From Chitinophaga oryzae (GTDB lineage Bacteria > Bacteroidota > Bacteroidia > Chitinophagales > Chitinophagaceae): 64,000 bases of DNA. Positions within the stretch are counted from its first letter, which is position 1. Every line of letters begins with the position of its first letter. Below, one piece after another: positions 44,638-52,373 of the stretch. A program made the translations under genes and the position numbers. Under the pieces are notes generated by a model that was given only the letters and a program-made list of their open reading frames with translations, ran no database searches and was not told the origin of the DNA. Where the stretch lies: contig NZ_CP051204.2 of assembly GCF_012516375.2 (NCBI RefSeq), forward strand, positions 3,472,001 through 3,536,000, given 5' to 3'.

Positions 44638-45525
44638 TCATACGGGTCTGATATACCCTGTTTCCTGCAAAATGGTGATAACGTTCCGGACGCTGGCCTG
44701 GTGCATCCTTACGGAGAAAAAGGTGCTGCTGTTGTAACTGTATTTCTCCGTGACAAGCCGCGATGCTTCTTCCAGCCCGTGTTGATGCAACATTGTTTCG
44801 AAGTAGCGAATGTAGCGCTGGTGGGTAAGCAGGCTATGGCCGGCCAGCTGTTGTGCATGTTCATCTGTCAGCAGGCCATGATGTCCTGCGGTTACCAGGG
44901 AAACAGGCAGTTGTCCCAGTCGTTCGATGCTTTGCAGGTATTGGGGCGGACTCTGAAAAGGCAGCGGGAACCAGTCGTCCGGCCGCAGCATTTCCCCGAA
45001 AGCGTCCGCCGCAAATAAATACTGATGGTCGCTGTAGAGGGAGAGCGAACACTCACTGTGGCCGGGAGTGGCCATCACCGTGAAGGTATGGTCTCCGATG
45101 GTCAGCTGGTCTCCTTCACCTACAGCGAGGAAGTCCCCGGAGGCTAAAGCATCATAGGGGTTGTCTGCCTGTTCCGACGGTGGTCCGGGAAGGAAACTGC
45201 GCTGGAGCCTGTAGAGGGAGGTCCTGTATTTTGGGGTCATGAAATTCCGGATGGCTGTTTCCGCAGCGTATATCCGGGCTTCCGGCAGCAATGTGGCCAG
45301 CAGTCCGCAGTGATCAAAATGAGAATGGGTAATAAACCAATGCCTGATATCGGAAAGATCAGGAACGATGGCTTTGAGCTGGGAGAGGACGAGCTCCTGC
45401 TCGCGCAACATGCCGCCATCCACCAGCAGCCATTCCGGCCCGCATTTCAACAGGTACAGCGGGACTTCTTTTCTGCCCAGCAGATAGAGGTCGCTGGTTA
45501 CTTTACCGGGTTCGTATATCCACAT
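44638..45525 (-). CDS. pqsE: PqsE-like metallo-beta-lactamase-fold hydrolase
   Basis: 295 residues, close to Pseudomonas PqsE (301). The di-metal site is complete: His67, His69, Asp71, His72 (THSHFDHCGLL), His156 (TPGHS), Asp174 (ADAFGE) and a His pair at 215-216 (GHHGLL). Glu178, equivalent to the PqsE active-site Glu next to the bridging Asp, is also present. Conserved surroundings compared with PqsE from memory include DLYLLGRKEVPLYLL, RHWFITHSHFDHCGLL and YLQSIERLGQLP. PqsE hydrolyses 2-aminobenzoylacetyl-CoA. This is the last gene of the minus-strand operon, 20 bp after the PqsD-like gene. No LuxR partner (as RhlR for PqsE) is nearby. Confidence 0.85.
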   Translation of the reverse strand: MWIYEPGKVTSDLYLLGRKEVPLYLLKCGPEWLLVDGGMLREQELVLSQLKAIVPDLSDIRHWFITHSHFDHCGLLATLLPEARIYAAETAIRNFMTPKYRTSLYRLQRSFLPGPPSEQADNPYDALASGDFLAVGEGDQLTIGDHTFTVMATPGHSECSLSLYSDHQYLFAADAFGEMLRPDDWFPLPFQSPPQYLQSIERLGQLPVSLVTAGHHGLLTDEHAQQLAGHSLLTHQRYIRYFETMLHQHGLEEASRLVTEKYSYNSSTFFSVRMHQASVRNVITILQETGYIRPV

Positions 45526-45545
45526 AATTACCGGGTTTTAGAGGT

Positions 45546-46526
45546 TCAGAATCGATATAACATAGCTCCCCAGGTGGCGCCGGAGCCGTAAGTCAGTACC
45601 AGCGCGAGGGCGCCGGGGCAGGGATGGTTTTCCCGGACATATTCGCTCATGGTGACAGCGAGGGAGGCTGAAGCCATATTGCCATAGCGTTCTACGTTTG
45701 TAACAAACTTCTGTGGAGGAACGGACAGCTTTTCCCTTACTGCTTCGAGTATGCGCAGGTTGGGCTGGTGCGGTAACACAATATCGATATCATCGATTTT
45801 AAGCCCGTTGCGTTCCAGTATTTCCTGTGCTATTTCACACAAACGCTGCGTAGCGTTTTCAAACATGGGCTTGCCGTTCATCCTGAAGTGAGGTATGGCG
45901 GTACTGTCGGTATAGCTGGATTGTGCAGTGCCTGGCGCAGCGGTCCATAACAGTTCGAAGCAGCTGCCATCTGCTTTGATCATCAGGTCGATGATACCAC
46001 TTGTCTGAGCGGGACTGTTACTGAGTACGACTGCGCCGGCACCGTCGCCCAGCAGGATTGAGAGGTTTCTGCCGTCATCGGAAGTGTCCATCCTTTTGGA
46101 AAGTACTTCTCCGCAGGCTACCAGGATGTGCTTGTAAACACCGGAAGTAAGCAGGTTGCGCGCCAGTTCCATTCCGTAAAGCAATCCGGAACACTGCGCC
46201 CGTATGTCAAAGACGGGAACATGCCGCAGTCCCAGCATAGGCTGTATAAAGCAGGCTTCCGACGGATCGTGATGATCGGGGCTGAGCGTATTCACGATCA
46301 GCATATCAATATCCGTTGCCTGTAGTCCCGCGTGTTCTATGGCCCGCAGACAGGCGGGTACAAGCAGGGAGCTAAGCCCTTTTTCGCGGGCAAGATGTCT
46401 TCGTGTAACCACTCCCGTGCGGGAGAGAATAAAATCTTCAGTGGTGTTGATACGGCTGACGATCATTTTATTATCAATTACCGGCTCGGGCAGGAAATGT
46501 CCGGCCCCGGTGATGGTGATGGCCAT
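45546..46526 (-). CDS. pqsD: PqsD-like FabH-family condensing enzyme
   Basis: 326 residues with the KAS III triad Cys112 (RAQCSGLLYG), His253 (LPHQPNLRIL) and Asn283 (YGNMASAS). The similarity to Pseudomonas PqsD, recalled from memory, is far above generic FabH: INTTEDFILSRTGVVTRRH, LIVNTLSPDHHDPSEACFIQ, GEVLSKRMDTSDDGRNLSI and TYGSGATWGAMLYR all match closely, and the Cys has the same residue number. PqsD condenses anthraniloyl-CoA with malonyl-CoA or malonyl-ACP to 2-aminobenzoylacetyl thioester. The gene begins 1 bp after the PqsA-like gene. A generic database name would be ketoacyl-ACP synthase III. Confidence 0.9.
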   Translation of the reverse strand: MAITITGAGHFLPEPVIDNKMIVSRINTTEDFILSRTGVVTRRHLAREKGLSSLLVPACLRAIEHAGLQATDIDMLIVNTLSPDHHDPSEACFIQPMLGLRHVPVFDIRAQCSGLLYGMELARNLLTSGVYKHILVACGEVLSKRMDTSDDGRNLSILLGDGAGAVVLSNSPAQTSGIIDLMIKADGSCFELLWTAAPGTAQSSYTDSTAIPHFRMNGKPMFENATQRLCEIAQEILERNGLKIDDIDIVLPHQPNLRILEAVREKLSVPPQKFVTNVERYGNMASASLAVTMSEYVRENHPCPGALALVLTYGSGATWGAMLYRF

Positions 46527-46527
46527 G

Positions 46528-48054
46528 TTAGTTTTTTTTCGGTTGAAAGTGTAGTTGATAGTGTGTTCTTAATTCGGTGCGGGACAATTTTCCATTGGCG
46601 TTGCGCGGCAGTTCCGGCAGGTAAAGCATTTCTCTGGGCCGGTAATGGCTTTCGGTGCATTCGTTGATAAATTGTGTGACGGTGTCCCGGGTATCTGCTT
46701 TTCCAACGAGCAACAGCAACGTGCAGGTGAGGTTTTCATCGTCGGGAAGGTCTAGCAGTACACATTCCTCCACATCGCTGACGGCATTCAGAAGGGCTGA
46801 TTCAAACGCCAGTGGATTTACCCACCTGCCGTTGGATTTGAACAGCTCGTCTTTGCGGCCGAAGTAGGTGTAGGTACCATTTGTTTCCATACTAAAAAGA
46901 TCGCCGGTATAATACCATCCGTCGCGGAACTTCTGGTTGGTCCGCACCGGATCTTCCCAGTAACCTGCCAGCGCGTAAGGAGAGCGTACGCATAGCTCGC
47001 CTACCTGTAACCTGTCGCTCAGCGGTTCTCCTGCGTATTCCAACCGTAGCTGATAGCCGGATACCGGTTTGCCGGTGCTGCCTGCGGTATGGCTTGCCGG
47101 TGAATTACTCAGGAATACATGTCCTGTTTCCGTGCTGCCGATGCCGTCTAATATGGGTTTTCCGGTAAAGGCTTTCCATTCTTCGTACAGGCTTGCGGGT
47201 AAGGTTGATCCGGCAGAAAAAAAGATCCTGACATGCTGCAATGCTTCCACCAAGCCAGCCGGACGTTGTTTTAGCAGCATGGCATATACTTTAGGCACGC
47301 CGAAAAATACGGTAGGGCGGTAGTGGTGTATATTCGCTGCGATGTTGTCTATCGTGGGCCAGGCATCGTCCAGTAACACGCCGGCTCCCGTCAGTAGCGG
47401 AAAGAAAAAGCTGTTGCCCAGGCCATACCCGAAAAACATCTTCGGAACGGAATAGATCCTGTCCTGCGGGCCAATACCAAGCGTCTCTACAGCGAAATGC
47501 CTGGTGGCGGCCAGCATGGCTTCCTGGCTGTGTTGCACTGCTTTGGGTTTTCCGGTGGTGCCCGAAGTATATTGCCAGAAAGCAATGCTGTTCGGTTTGC
47601 GGTAATAGTAGGCAGGTGCGGTTGCTGCCGGTAAGGAAAAAACGGAATGCTGCGCTGCAGGGTCGTCGGTGAAAATCAGGTCGGGCGACAGGAAAGGAGA
47701 GACCGCCAGTGCCGGTTTTACCCGTTCCAGTTCGTCCGGGTCGACGATGATCATCACTGCACGGCTGTCAAGCAGGATATGCTCCAGCGTTGGCAGATCT
47801 ACCCTGGGGTTAACGGGTACCGGTACAATACCGACAGTCGCTAATGCGAGAAAAATGTAATGAAAGGCAGGTTTGTCTTTTAATAATAACAGCGCCCTTT
47901 GTTCCGGCGCTATGCCGCTGAATGCGCCTGCCAGTTCCTGAACTTGCCGGGTCAGCCGGTGAGCGCTGACGGATTCACCTTTGCAGACAATCTGGGCGGG
48001 ATGGGCATGCCGGTGCAGGGCAGAAAGCATGGTTTCCGCAAGACTATAAAACAT
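46528..48054 (-). CDS. pqsA: PqsA-like aryl-CoA ligase (AMP-forming)
   Basis: 508 residues of the benzoate-CoA ligase group. The P-loop-like motif is WQYTSGTTGKPKAV, the adenylate motif DGIGSTETGHVFL, then GWYYTGDLF and the catalytic Lys489 in RNANGKLSR. The acid-binding region YSVPKMFFGYGLGNSFFFP followed by LLDDAWP matches Pseudomonas PqsA more closely than ordinary benzoate ligases, from memory. The expected substrate is an aromatic acid, with anthranilate the leading candidate; benzoate or hydroxybenzoates cannot be excluded. It lies 39 bp after the lipocalin-like gene and 1 bp before the PqsD-like gene. No anthranilate-synthase genes are in the window. Confidence 0.87.
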   Translation of the reverse strand: MFYSLAETMLSALHRHAHPAQIVCKGESVSAHRLTRQVQELAGAFSGIAPEQRALLLLKDKPAFHYIFLALATVGIVPVPVNPRVDLPTLEHILLDSRAVMIIVDPDELERVKPALAVSPFLSPDLIFTDDPAAQHSVFSLPAATAPAYYYRKPNSIAFWQYTSGTTGKPKAVQHSQEAMLAATRHFAVETLGIGPQDRIYSVPKMFFGYGLGNSFFFPLLTGAGVLLDDAWPTIDNIAANIHHYRPTVFFGVPKVYAMLLKQRPAGLVEALQHVRIFFSAGSTLPASLYEEWKAFTGKPILDGIGSTETGHVFLSNSPASHTAGSTGKPVSGYQLRLEYAGEPLSDRLQVGELCVRSPYALAGYWEDPVRTNQKFRDGWYYTGDLFSMETNGTYTYFGRKDELFKSNGRWVNPLAFESALLNAVSDVEECVLLDLPDDENLTCTLLLLVGKADTRDTVTQFINECTESHYRPREMLYLPELPRNANGKLSRTELRTHYQLHFQPKKN

Positions 48055-48093
48055 GACAAAATGGTTATTTTGAGAGAAGAGATATTTTCATTG

Positions 48094-48531
48094 TCAGATC
48101 CGCTTCCAGACAAGCCGGAACACCAGCTGCCGGTCTTTGACGGGCATTGGCGGCGTCACCAGTATCAGTTCATCGCCGCGTAGTTCTGCATACCTGACAA
48201 ACCGGATACCGATATAGTTGGGAAAAAGGCTTCCTTCGACCTCATGCAGGATTTCGCCGGGAGTTTCTTCGGCATAACGGCCATAATAGGCATTGTAGCC
48301 ATGGAACGCCTCGTAGGTTTCTTCGGGCGTGCCTGTGCCTGCTGCGACGGAAGCAAATAAATTTCTCTCCGGCTTCATCATCTGAACGCTCATGTTACCC
48401 TTATCATCATAGATAAGCATGCCGGTAGGGGAGTCGCCGAAAAATTGAAGAGTGTTGCCCTGCTGGTCTTCGTCTGTGCAGCTGATCAGGCGCCATGCAC
48501 CAATAAGGTGTTTGCCAATGAAGGTTTTCAT
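48094..48531 (-). CDS. Lipocalin-like protein (PF13924 type), first gene of the pqs-like operon
   Basis: 145 residues without signal peptide, so cytosolic. The lipocalin-like fold shows LIGAWRLISCTDEDQQGN at the start, GMLIYDDKGNMSVQMMKPER near 40-56, and a late ELRGDELILVTPP strand pair, typical of the lipocalin-like PF13924 family that often accompanies polyketide-type pathways. No counterpart exists in the Pseudomonas pqs operon. Because it opens the operon, it may bind or help cyclise the beta-keto aryl product; this is inference. Its upstream 151-bp gap should contain the operon promoter, but no exact TAnnTTTG was found. Confidence 0.82.
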   Translation of the reverse strand: MKTFIGKHLIGAWRLISCTDEDQQGNTLQFFGDSPTGMLIYDDKGNMSVQMMKPERNLFASVAAGTGTPEETYEAFHGYNAYYGRYAEETPGEILHEVEGSLFPNYIGIRFVRYAELRGDELILVTPPMPVKDRQLVFRLVWKRI

Positions 48532-48682
48532 ATGGTTATGTTTGAGGGTGTAAATATGTGGTAACGCAAAAGGTTTTCTATAGGATTCAGTTGTGCACTA
48601 CCGTTGTTATTTTTACTAAAGTAAGATTACTGATTTGAATTTACAAGTGGCGTAATAAAAATTTATTTTGTATTTGCCGGCG

Positions 48683-49420
48683 TTATTTTGCGCCATCCAG
48701 CTGTCGCAGCATATCAGTAGTAAAACCGTAATGTTCTTCCACCGGTACTTTGGCCCTGTGGACGCTGTTGATGTCTTTGCCCTCTTTTGTCCAGAGCATA
48801 GGATAGAAACTAAAAACTTCGTTACCATCCAGCATGCTTACTTCCTGTTCCCAGTTGCTCCAGCGAAGGTCACGATAAAAATCCCCGAGGTCGCCCTCAA
48901 AACAAAACAGCAGGAACTCCGAATAGGAGATGTCCAGCGCTTCCCATGCCATGGCTGCCGGATCGAAGTAGTATACTTTGCCCATGTCTTCGCCGAGCCC
49001 TCCGCTGTTGATGGCAAAGAACCCGCCGGCTGCGTCGTCCGCCACCAGCAGGAATCCTGCGTTGCCTTCGTCGAAGATTGTTTTGTTGATATTCCAGGAA
49101 TGCAATGTTCTGTTGAATGTGTTATGCCCGGACCCTAAGATCCTTATCCAGCCATGATCTACCAATATGCCGCCACTGTTGAATATAATAGCGCCCATGG
49201 GCGAACGCGTGGTGACCTGTGTGGCATACAGCGTTTCTTTCGCTTTACTTTCGGTAGCGGGTAAGACCGTTACTTTATGGGTGGCGTCGCCGATCCAGGA
49301 GGTGACCAGCTCCCAGCCGGGTTCCTGTGTGTTGATTAAATCTCCGAGGGATTTCTTAGGCGTCTGAACAACGGTCAACAAACGATTGACGCCGAGCAGT
49401 TGTAAATGATGGTCGTGCAT
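48683..49420 (-). CDS. DUF2625-family protein
   Basis: 245 residues, no signal peptide. Typical family stretches are WELVTSWIGDATHKVTVLP, VTTRSPMGAIIFNSGGILVD and HGWIRILGSG. DUF2625 proteins have no known function and look like SUKH/Smi1-type globular proteins. It lies 29 bp downstream of the MFS transporter and 151 bp upstream of the lipocalin-like gene on the same strand, so it may be part of a longer transcript reaching the pqs-like genes. Confidence 0.82.
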   Translation of the reverse strand: MHDHHLQLLGVNRLLTVVQTPKKSLGDLINTQEPGWELVTSWIGDATHKVTVLPATESKAKETLYATQVTTRSPMGAIIFNSGGILVDHGWIRILGSGHNTFNRTLHSWNINKTIFDEGNAGFLLVADDAAGGFFAINSGGLGEDMGKVYYFDPAAMAWEALDISYSEFLLFCFEGDLGDFYRDLRWSNWEQEVSMLDGNEVFSFYPMLWTKEGKDINSVHRAKVPVEEHYGFTTDMLRQLDGAK

Positions 49421-49449
49421 AACAGGCGCAAAAATAAATCAATCTGGAA

Positions 49450-50700
49450 TTATAACCGGGGAGTATTTTCTTTCATGTTGATCAATACCGCCACACCGGA
49501 TAAAAAGGTGATGATACCGGCAATATGCACCGCCCATATCAGTCCGAAGAAGCTGGCCACAATACCTGCCATAAGCGCGCCCACGGCATAACCGATATCC
49601 CGCCAGAAGCGATAGACGCCCAGCGAGGAAGCCCGCCAGGAAGGATGCGCCGCGTCGCTGACGGCTGCCAGTAAAGCGGGATATACCATTGCGGTACCGA
49701 TGCCCAGTAAAACAGAACCCACTAATCCGGATGTCAGCGGCGGGAATAACGAAAGACCGATCACCACATGGCCGATGGCCTGTACAAACATGCCCCATAC
49801 AATCAGCGGCTTGCGGCCGATCCTGTCTGCCAGCGGACCGGTGATCACCTGTCCGAAGCCCCACACGAACGGATACACGGCTTTTATCCAGCCTACGCCT
49901 TCCAGTCCCACGCCCGCCGCGATGAACAATAGCGGAAAAACGCCCCACGACATGCCATCGTTCAGGTTATTGATCAGCCCCGCCTGGGAAACGGCAAAGA
50001 GGTTACGGTTTTTGAGCGATGTTTCGCGGAATACCCATAACAAATCAGGCTTGTGAAATTTTTCTCCGGCCAGCTGTTGCTGCGTTACCTGCGCGGATTC
50101 CAGCCGGGCGTGCTGCCGCGTGTCCCTGATCACCAGTACTGACAGTATCAGCCCGGCGACAGTATAAAAAATACCGATGTAGAAAGGAGCGGGCCTCAGC
50201 CCGTAGCGGGAGGCCAGGTAACCCGTCAGCAAAGCGGTCAGTCCCACGGCACCGTAACCGGCCGCCTCGTTGAGTCCCATGGCGAGGCCCCGTTTTTTAG
50301 GGCCGACAAGGTCTATCTTCATATTTACGGTCATGGACCAGGCTAGTCCCTGGCTCATGCCCAGTAGCACATTGGCGACGATGATCCAGTTCCACGACGG
50401 TGCCCAGGCCAGCAGGAAAGGCACCGGCAGGCCCACCAGCCAGCCGGCGATGAGCACCCGCTTGCGGGTATACTTATCTGCCAGCACGCCGGAGATGAGA
50501 TTGGTAAAAGCTTTTACGACGCCAAAGGCGATGATGAAGGAGAACACCACAATGTCCGAGCCTATCCTGAACTCTTCTGTGCCTACCAGCGGCACGACTG
50601 TCCGCTCCAGGCCCACCATGCCGCCTACCAGCATATTGACCAGTACCAGCAGGGTGAACTGCTGCCAGTTTTCCTTTAATCCTAATTTGATGTCCGTCAT
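49450..50700 (-). CDS. MFS transporter
   Basis: 416 residues with twelve predicted helices. The loop 2-3 signature is GVLADKYTRKRVLIAGW and the repeat in the second half is GPLADRIGRKPLIVWG. The early motif LVGGMVGLERTVVPL is shared with a Bacteroidota drug/metabolite exporter group. The substrate is unknown. Because it precedes DUF2625 and the pqs-like operon on the same strand, export of the quinolone-like product is one possibility. It has its own promoter within and beside the preceding terminator. Confidence 0.88.
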   Translation of the reverse strand: MTDIKLGLKENWQQFTLLVLVNMLVGGMVGLERTVVPLVGTEEFRIGSDIVVFSFIIAFGVVKAFTNLISGVLADKYTRKRVLIAGWLVGLPVPFLLAWAPSWNWIIVANVLLGMSQGLAWSMTVNMKIDLVGPKKRGLAMGLNEAAGYGAVGLTALLTGYLASRYGLRPAPFYIGIFYTVAGLILSVLVIRDTRQHARLESAQVTQQQLAGEKFHKPDLLWVFRETSLKNRNLFAVSQAGLINNLNDGMSWGVFPLLFIAAGVGLEGVGWIKAVYPFVWGFGQVITGPLADRIGRKPLIVWGMFVQAIGHVVIGLSLFPPLTSGLVGSVLLGIGTAMVYPALLAAVSDAAHPSWRASSLGVYRFWRDIGYAVGALMAGIVASFFGLIWAVHIAGIITFLSGVAVLINMKENTPRL

Positions 50701-50740
50701 ATGTCCGGCGCTGTCGCCGGGAACTCCGGCTTCAGCCCGG

Positions 50741-50770
50741 CAAAGATATTAAAAGCGCCCGTCTATTCAA
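50741..50770 (-). promoter_or_regulatory. Promoter TTG-N19-TATCTTTG (minus strand)
   Basis: CAAAGATA at 50741-50748 reads TATCTTTG on the minus strand, and CAA at 50768-50770 gives the -33 TTG with 19-nt spacing. It drives the MFS gene, whose start is at 50700. The -33 element lies inside the terminator stem of the preceding operon. Confidence 0.55.
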
Positions 50771-50794
50771 TGGATTTATTGAATAGACGGGCGC
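50755..50794 (-). terminator. 16-bp perfect hairpin terminator of the PepSY operon
   Basis: Arm 50755-50770 pairs perfectly with 50779-50794 around an 8-nt loop. On the minus strand it is followed by TTTTAATATC. It lies 19 bp after the stop of the 59-residue gene. Confidence 0.75.
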
Positions 50795-50813
50795 GCGGGC
50801 CATAGTGGCAGGT

Positions 50814-50993
50814 TTATTCTTTTGTTCCCGTTGGGTAAAACCAATACCGTACCATCAGTGCTACCGGTATGCCCAACGCTATCCAGGAGAAGATATCCCA
50901 GATACCATCGCCCACCAGCGCGGCTATCAGTCCGGCAAGGGACAGAACGGCCAACAGGATAGGCCGGGACCATAATCTGGAAAAGCTATTCAT
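50814..50993 (-). CDS. Small two-helix membrane protein coupled to the PepSY protein
   Basis: 59 residues with two hydrophobic segments (about 9-27 and 30-50: IWDIFSWIALGIPVALMVRYW). The start at 50993 overlaps the end of the PepSY gene by 8 nt, which indicates coupled translation. A longer frame to 51101 runs into the PepSY gene and is not needed. Small proteins of this type often follow PepSY genes in Bacteroidota; no function is known. Confidence 0.7.
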   Translation of the reverse strand: MNSFSRLWSRPILLAVLSLAGLIAALVGDGIWDIFSWIALGIPVALMVRYWFYPTGTKE

Positions 50994-52125
50994 TTTCTGC
51001 TGCTGTTTTTTCGAGCCTGCTCCATTGCAGCCTCGCCGCATTTCTGCGCTCGAACCACAAATACAGGCCGGTGATAAGAATAATGATGGTGGCCAGGTCA
51101 AACAACGCCCAGATCACTTTCAGCGGCATACCGCCATAATCGCCGAAATGCAACGGTTCCGACAGGAACAGCGTATTCACATACCACGGCATCTGCCGGT
51201 GATCGGTGAGCCGGCCGGTCTGCGCATCTACCAGCGCGGGCGACAGTAGCCGGGAAGTGAGTGCTGTATTGCCTCTCATGAACACGGCATAATGGTGTTT
51301 GCTGGAAAACATCGTTCCCGGATAGGTAATAATGCGCGGCTCCATATCCGGCGCCGCGGCCTGCGCCACTACCAGGGCGCTGTCCAGTGACGCCAGTTTG
51401 CCCTCATAGGGCGGCTGCTTTTCATAGGGCGCCACCATCTCCTTTAACTGCCCCTGCTGCCACATGAACAGTACCACATCGGACATGGTGTTGATGATGC
51501 CGGTTAGGCCCACCACGCTGGCCCAGGCAAGAGTGATGATGCCCAGCAGGTTGTGCGTGTCCAGCCATTGCAGCCGTTTGGATTTGTATTTGCGCACCAT
51601 GCCGAAATCGTATTTCTTCATAATACGGCCATACAACACGGTCCCGGAAACAATGGCTGCCATAAAGAGAAGGCCCATCAGCCCCAGGAACAGCTTACCG
51701 CCAATGCCCAGGAACATATTGGTATGGATCTTCAGGACCACATCCATCAGTCCGTCGGTAGTAGGCTTGTCCAGCACCTTGCCGGTGTACAGGTTCAGCA
51801 TCGCATACCTGCTTTGCTCCGGCGGCGCGTCCGGCGCAGGCGCCAGGTCAAAGATCACTTTGTTACGGTCTTCTTCATCCCAGAAAATATAACGGATGTG
51901 ATTGCCCGGATACTGTGCGGAAGCCGCCATGGCCAGTGAATCGAGCGGCAACGGCCGCGCGCCCGGCGGTATATCGGCCACCACCTGTTTTTCCAGTACT
52001 TTGTCCAGCTCCTCGTGGAAGATGAGCGGTAAACCGGTTACACACAGCATCAGCAGGAACAGCGTACAAATAAGGCTGCTCCATTTATGCCAGTTGAACC
52101 ATCGTTTGGCGGTTTTAATATCCAT
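50986..52125 (-). CDS. PepSY-associated transmembrane protein
   Basis: 379 residues with four membrane helices: near 15-38 (WSSLICTLFLLMLCVTGLPL), 140-160, 190-215 and 340-362. The PepSY-like periplasmic parts lie between them. The start WFNWHKWSS is a family mark. Such proteins are often iron-regulated and linked to siderophore or ferric uptake, where they may act as ferric reductases. No TonB receptor is adjacent here. It forms a two-gene operon with the 59-residue membrane protein. Confidence 0.88.
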   Translation of the reverse strand: MDIKTAKRWFNWHKWSSLICTLFLLMLCVTGLPLIFHEELDKVLEKQVVADIPPGARPLPLDSLAMAASAQYPGNHIRYIFWDEEDRNKVIFDLAPAPDAPPEQSRYAMLNLYTGKVLDKPTTDGLMDVVLKIHTNMFLGIGGKLFLGLMGLLFMAAIVSGTVLYGRIMKKYDFGMVRKYKSKRLQWLDTHNLLGIITLAWASVVGLTGIINTMSDVVLFMWQQGQLKEMVAPYEKQPPYEGKLASLDSALVVAQAAAPDMEPRIITYPGTMFSSKHHYAVFMRGNTALTSRLLSPALVDAQTGRLTDHRQMPWYVNTLFLSEPLHFGDYGGMPLKVIWALFDLATIIILITGLYLWFERRNAARLQWSRLEKTAAENE

Positions 52126-52373
52126 GCAGTATTAATTGTCAGGTTTGAAGGACCCGGAATGATGCGCGGCAAAAATGCAGCTGAAATCAGCGGCGATGGT
52201 AACGGGATTGGGAAAATAATTTATCCAATCGGGAAAATTAAGTATCTTGAAAAGAGAACTGTTGCCCGGAAAACCCCGGCAGAAAAGGATCGTGAGAGAT
52301 CTTCGGGAATCAACCAGAAAAACCATTGCTATCGTACTAAAATGAAAACGCTTTGATAAGATTGTTACTATGG

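Noticed and set aside
45546..46526. Ordinary FabH (fatty acid initiation) as the identity of the condensing enzyme
   Set aside because: The gene sits between a PqsA-like ligase and a PqsE-like hydrolase, and long stretches match PqsD specifically rather than FabH.
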